Source: Channa striata (lineage: Eukaryota > Chordata > Actinopteri > Anabantiformes > Channidae). From it: a DNA stretch of 64,000 nucleotides. Where the stretch lies: contig CM065171.1 in assembly GCA_033026295.1 (NCBI GenBank), forward strand, positions 1,426,001 through 1,490,000. The letters are read 5' to 3'. Positions 63,563 to 64,000 of this stretch are shown one piece after another; the stretch's first letter is position 1; each line of letters begins with the position of its first letter. The translations under genes were made by a program, and so were the position numbers. Under the pieces are notes generated by a model, which saw nothing but the letters and a program-made list of their open reading frames with translations, was not told where the DNA came from and did not search any database.

Positions 63563-64000
63563 CAGCTTCTCTCCATCGGCTTCCCCTAAAATCTAGAATA
63601 GAATTTAAAACGTTCTTAATGGTCAAGCTCCTTCATATTTAAAAGACCTCATAATACCATCTCCACTTCGTTCTCAGAATGCACACCTACTTGGGGTTCC
63701 GAGAGTTTACAAAAGTAGAATGGGAGGCAGAGCCTTTAGCTATCAAGCTCCTCTCCCGTGGAACCAACTCCCAGTCCAGATTCGGGAAGCAGACACCCTC
63801 TTTACTTTTAAGACTAGGCTCAAAACCTTCCTCTTTGATAAAGCTTATAGTTAAAGCTGTTTGGTCAACCTGAACTACTTTAGGTTTAGACTTTTAGAGG
63901 AATCCCAGTGCAAAAAGCTTCTTTCCTCTCTCTTATCTCTATACAATTATCTGTCGCCACTGTATGACATTAACTCTGTGTCTTCTTTCTGTGCTTCTCT
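63563..64000 (+). mobile_element. L2-like LINE, C-terminus and 3' untranslated tail (runs off the window)
   Basis: Plus strand gives LPLKSRIEFKTFL (about 63578-63616, from HWLPI…RI-FK-L), then with frameshifts RAFSYQAPLPWNQLPVQIRE (63733-63791) and LFTFKTRLKTFLFDKAYS to a stop at 63854. The tail continues to GACATTAACTCTGTGTCTTC at the window edge, the same tail as at 51880-51899. The window end cuts the element. Confidence 0.85.

Overview
This window looks like intronic and intergenic DNA from a ray-finned (teleost) fish. It is AT-rich with long CA/TG microsatellites and many decayed transposons: Tc1/mariner elements, L2-, Rex1/CR1- and L1-like LINEs, a Penelope-like element and tRNA-like short repeats. 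There are no operons, ribosome binding sites, CRISPR arrays or long intact reading frames. Family identifications rest on my recall of motifs and consensus repeats; no database search was run.

The one host-gene feature I can defend is a 120-base exon on the minus strand (44599-44718). It has AG/GT splice sites, is phase 0 at both ends, and encodes a 40-residue segment that closely matches the N-terminal region of ADAMTSL3 just before its first thrombospondin repeat. If so, most of the window is intron of an adamtsl3 gene transcribed right to left. The downstream TSP1-coding exon and the upstream signal-peptide exon were not found.

Layout. 1-11500: largely unassigned, with a tRNA-like repeat (339-480), a perfect 82-base direct repeat (1450/1807) and half of a Tc1-like element (1889-2548). 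11500-16400: LINE fragments. 17780-18040: CA microsatellites, one of 51 uninterrupted units. 19427-21585: an internally deleted minus-strand L2-like LINE, then an old LINE tail split by a 262-base insertion with an 8-base target duplication. 22045-23450: a Tc1-like element and a dispersed repeat. 25547-26260: an unexplained minus-strand open stretch next to a Penelope endonuclease fragment. 30075-34220: Tc1-like fragments, including a convergent pair. 37324-39540: two adjacent Tc1-like elements, the first with both terminal repeats. 44599-44763: the exon with a TG-repeat splice acceptor. 45877-46760: a very AT-rich repeat block. 47600-48770: a Rex1/CR1-like LINE with a fold-back. 49683-53600: short repeats and an L2-like LINE. 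53600-60780: mostly unassigned single-copy-looking DNA. 60780-64000: L1-like, Rex1-like and L2-like LINE fragments with local duplications.

Nothing here works as a multi-gene system. All transposase and reverse-transcriptase frames are broken. The more interesting signals are the exon with its repeat-based acceptor, the unexplained open stretch beside the Penelope fragment, and several rearrangement footprints.
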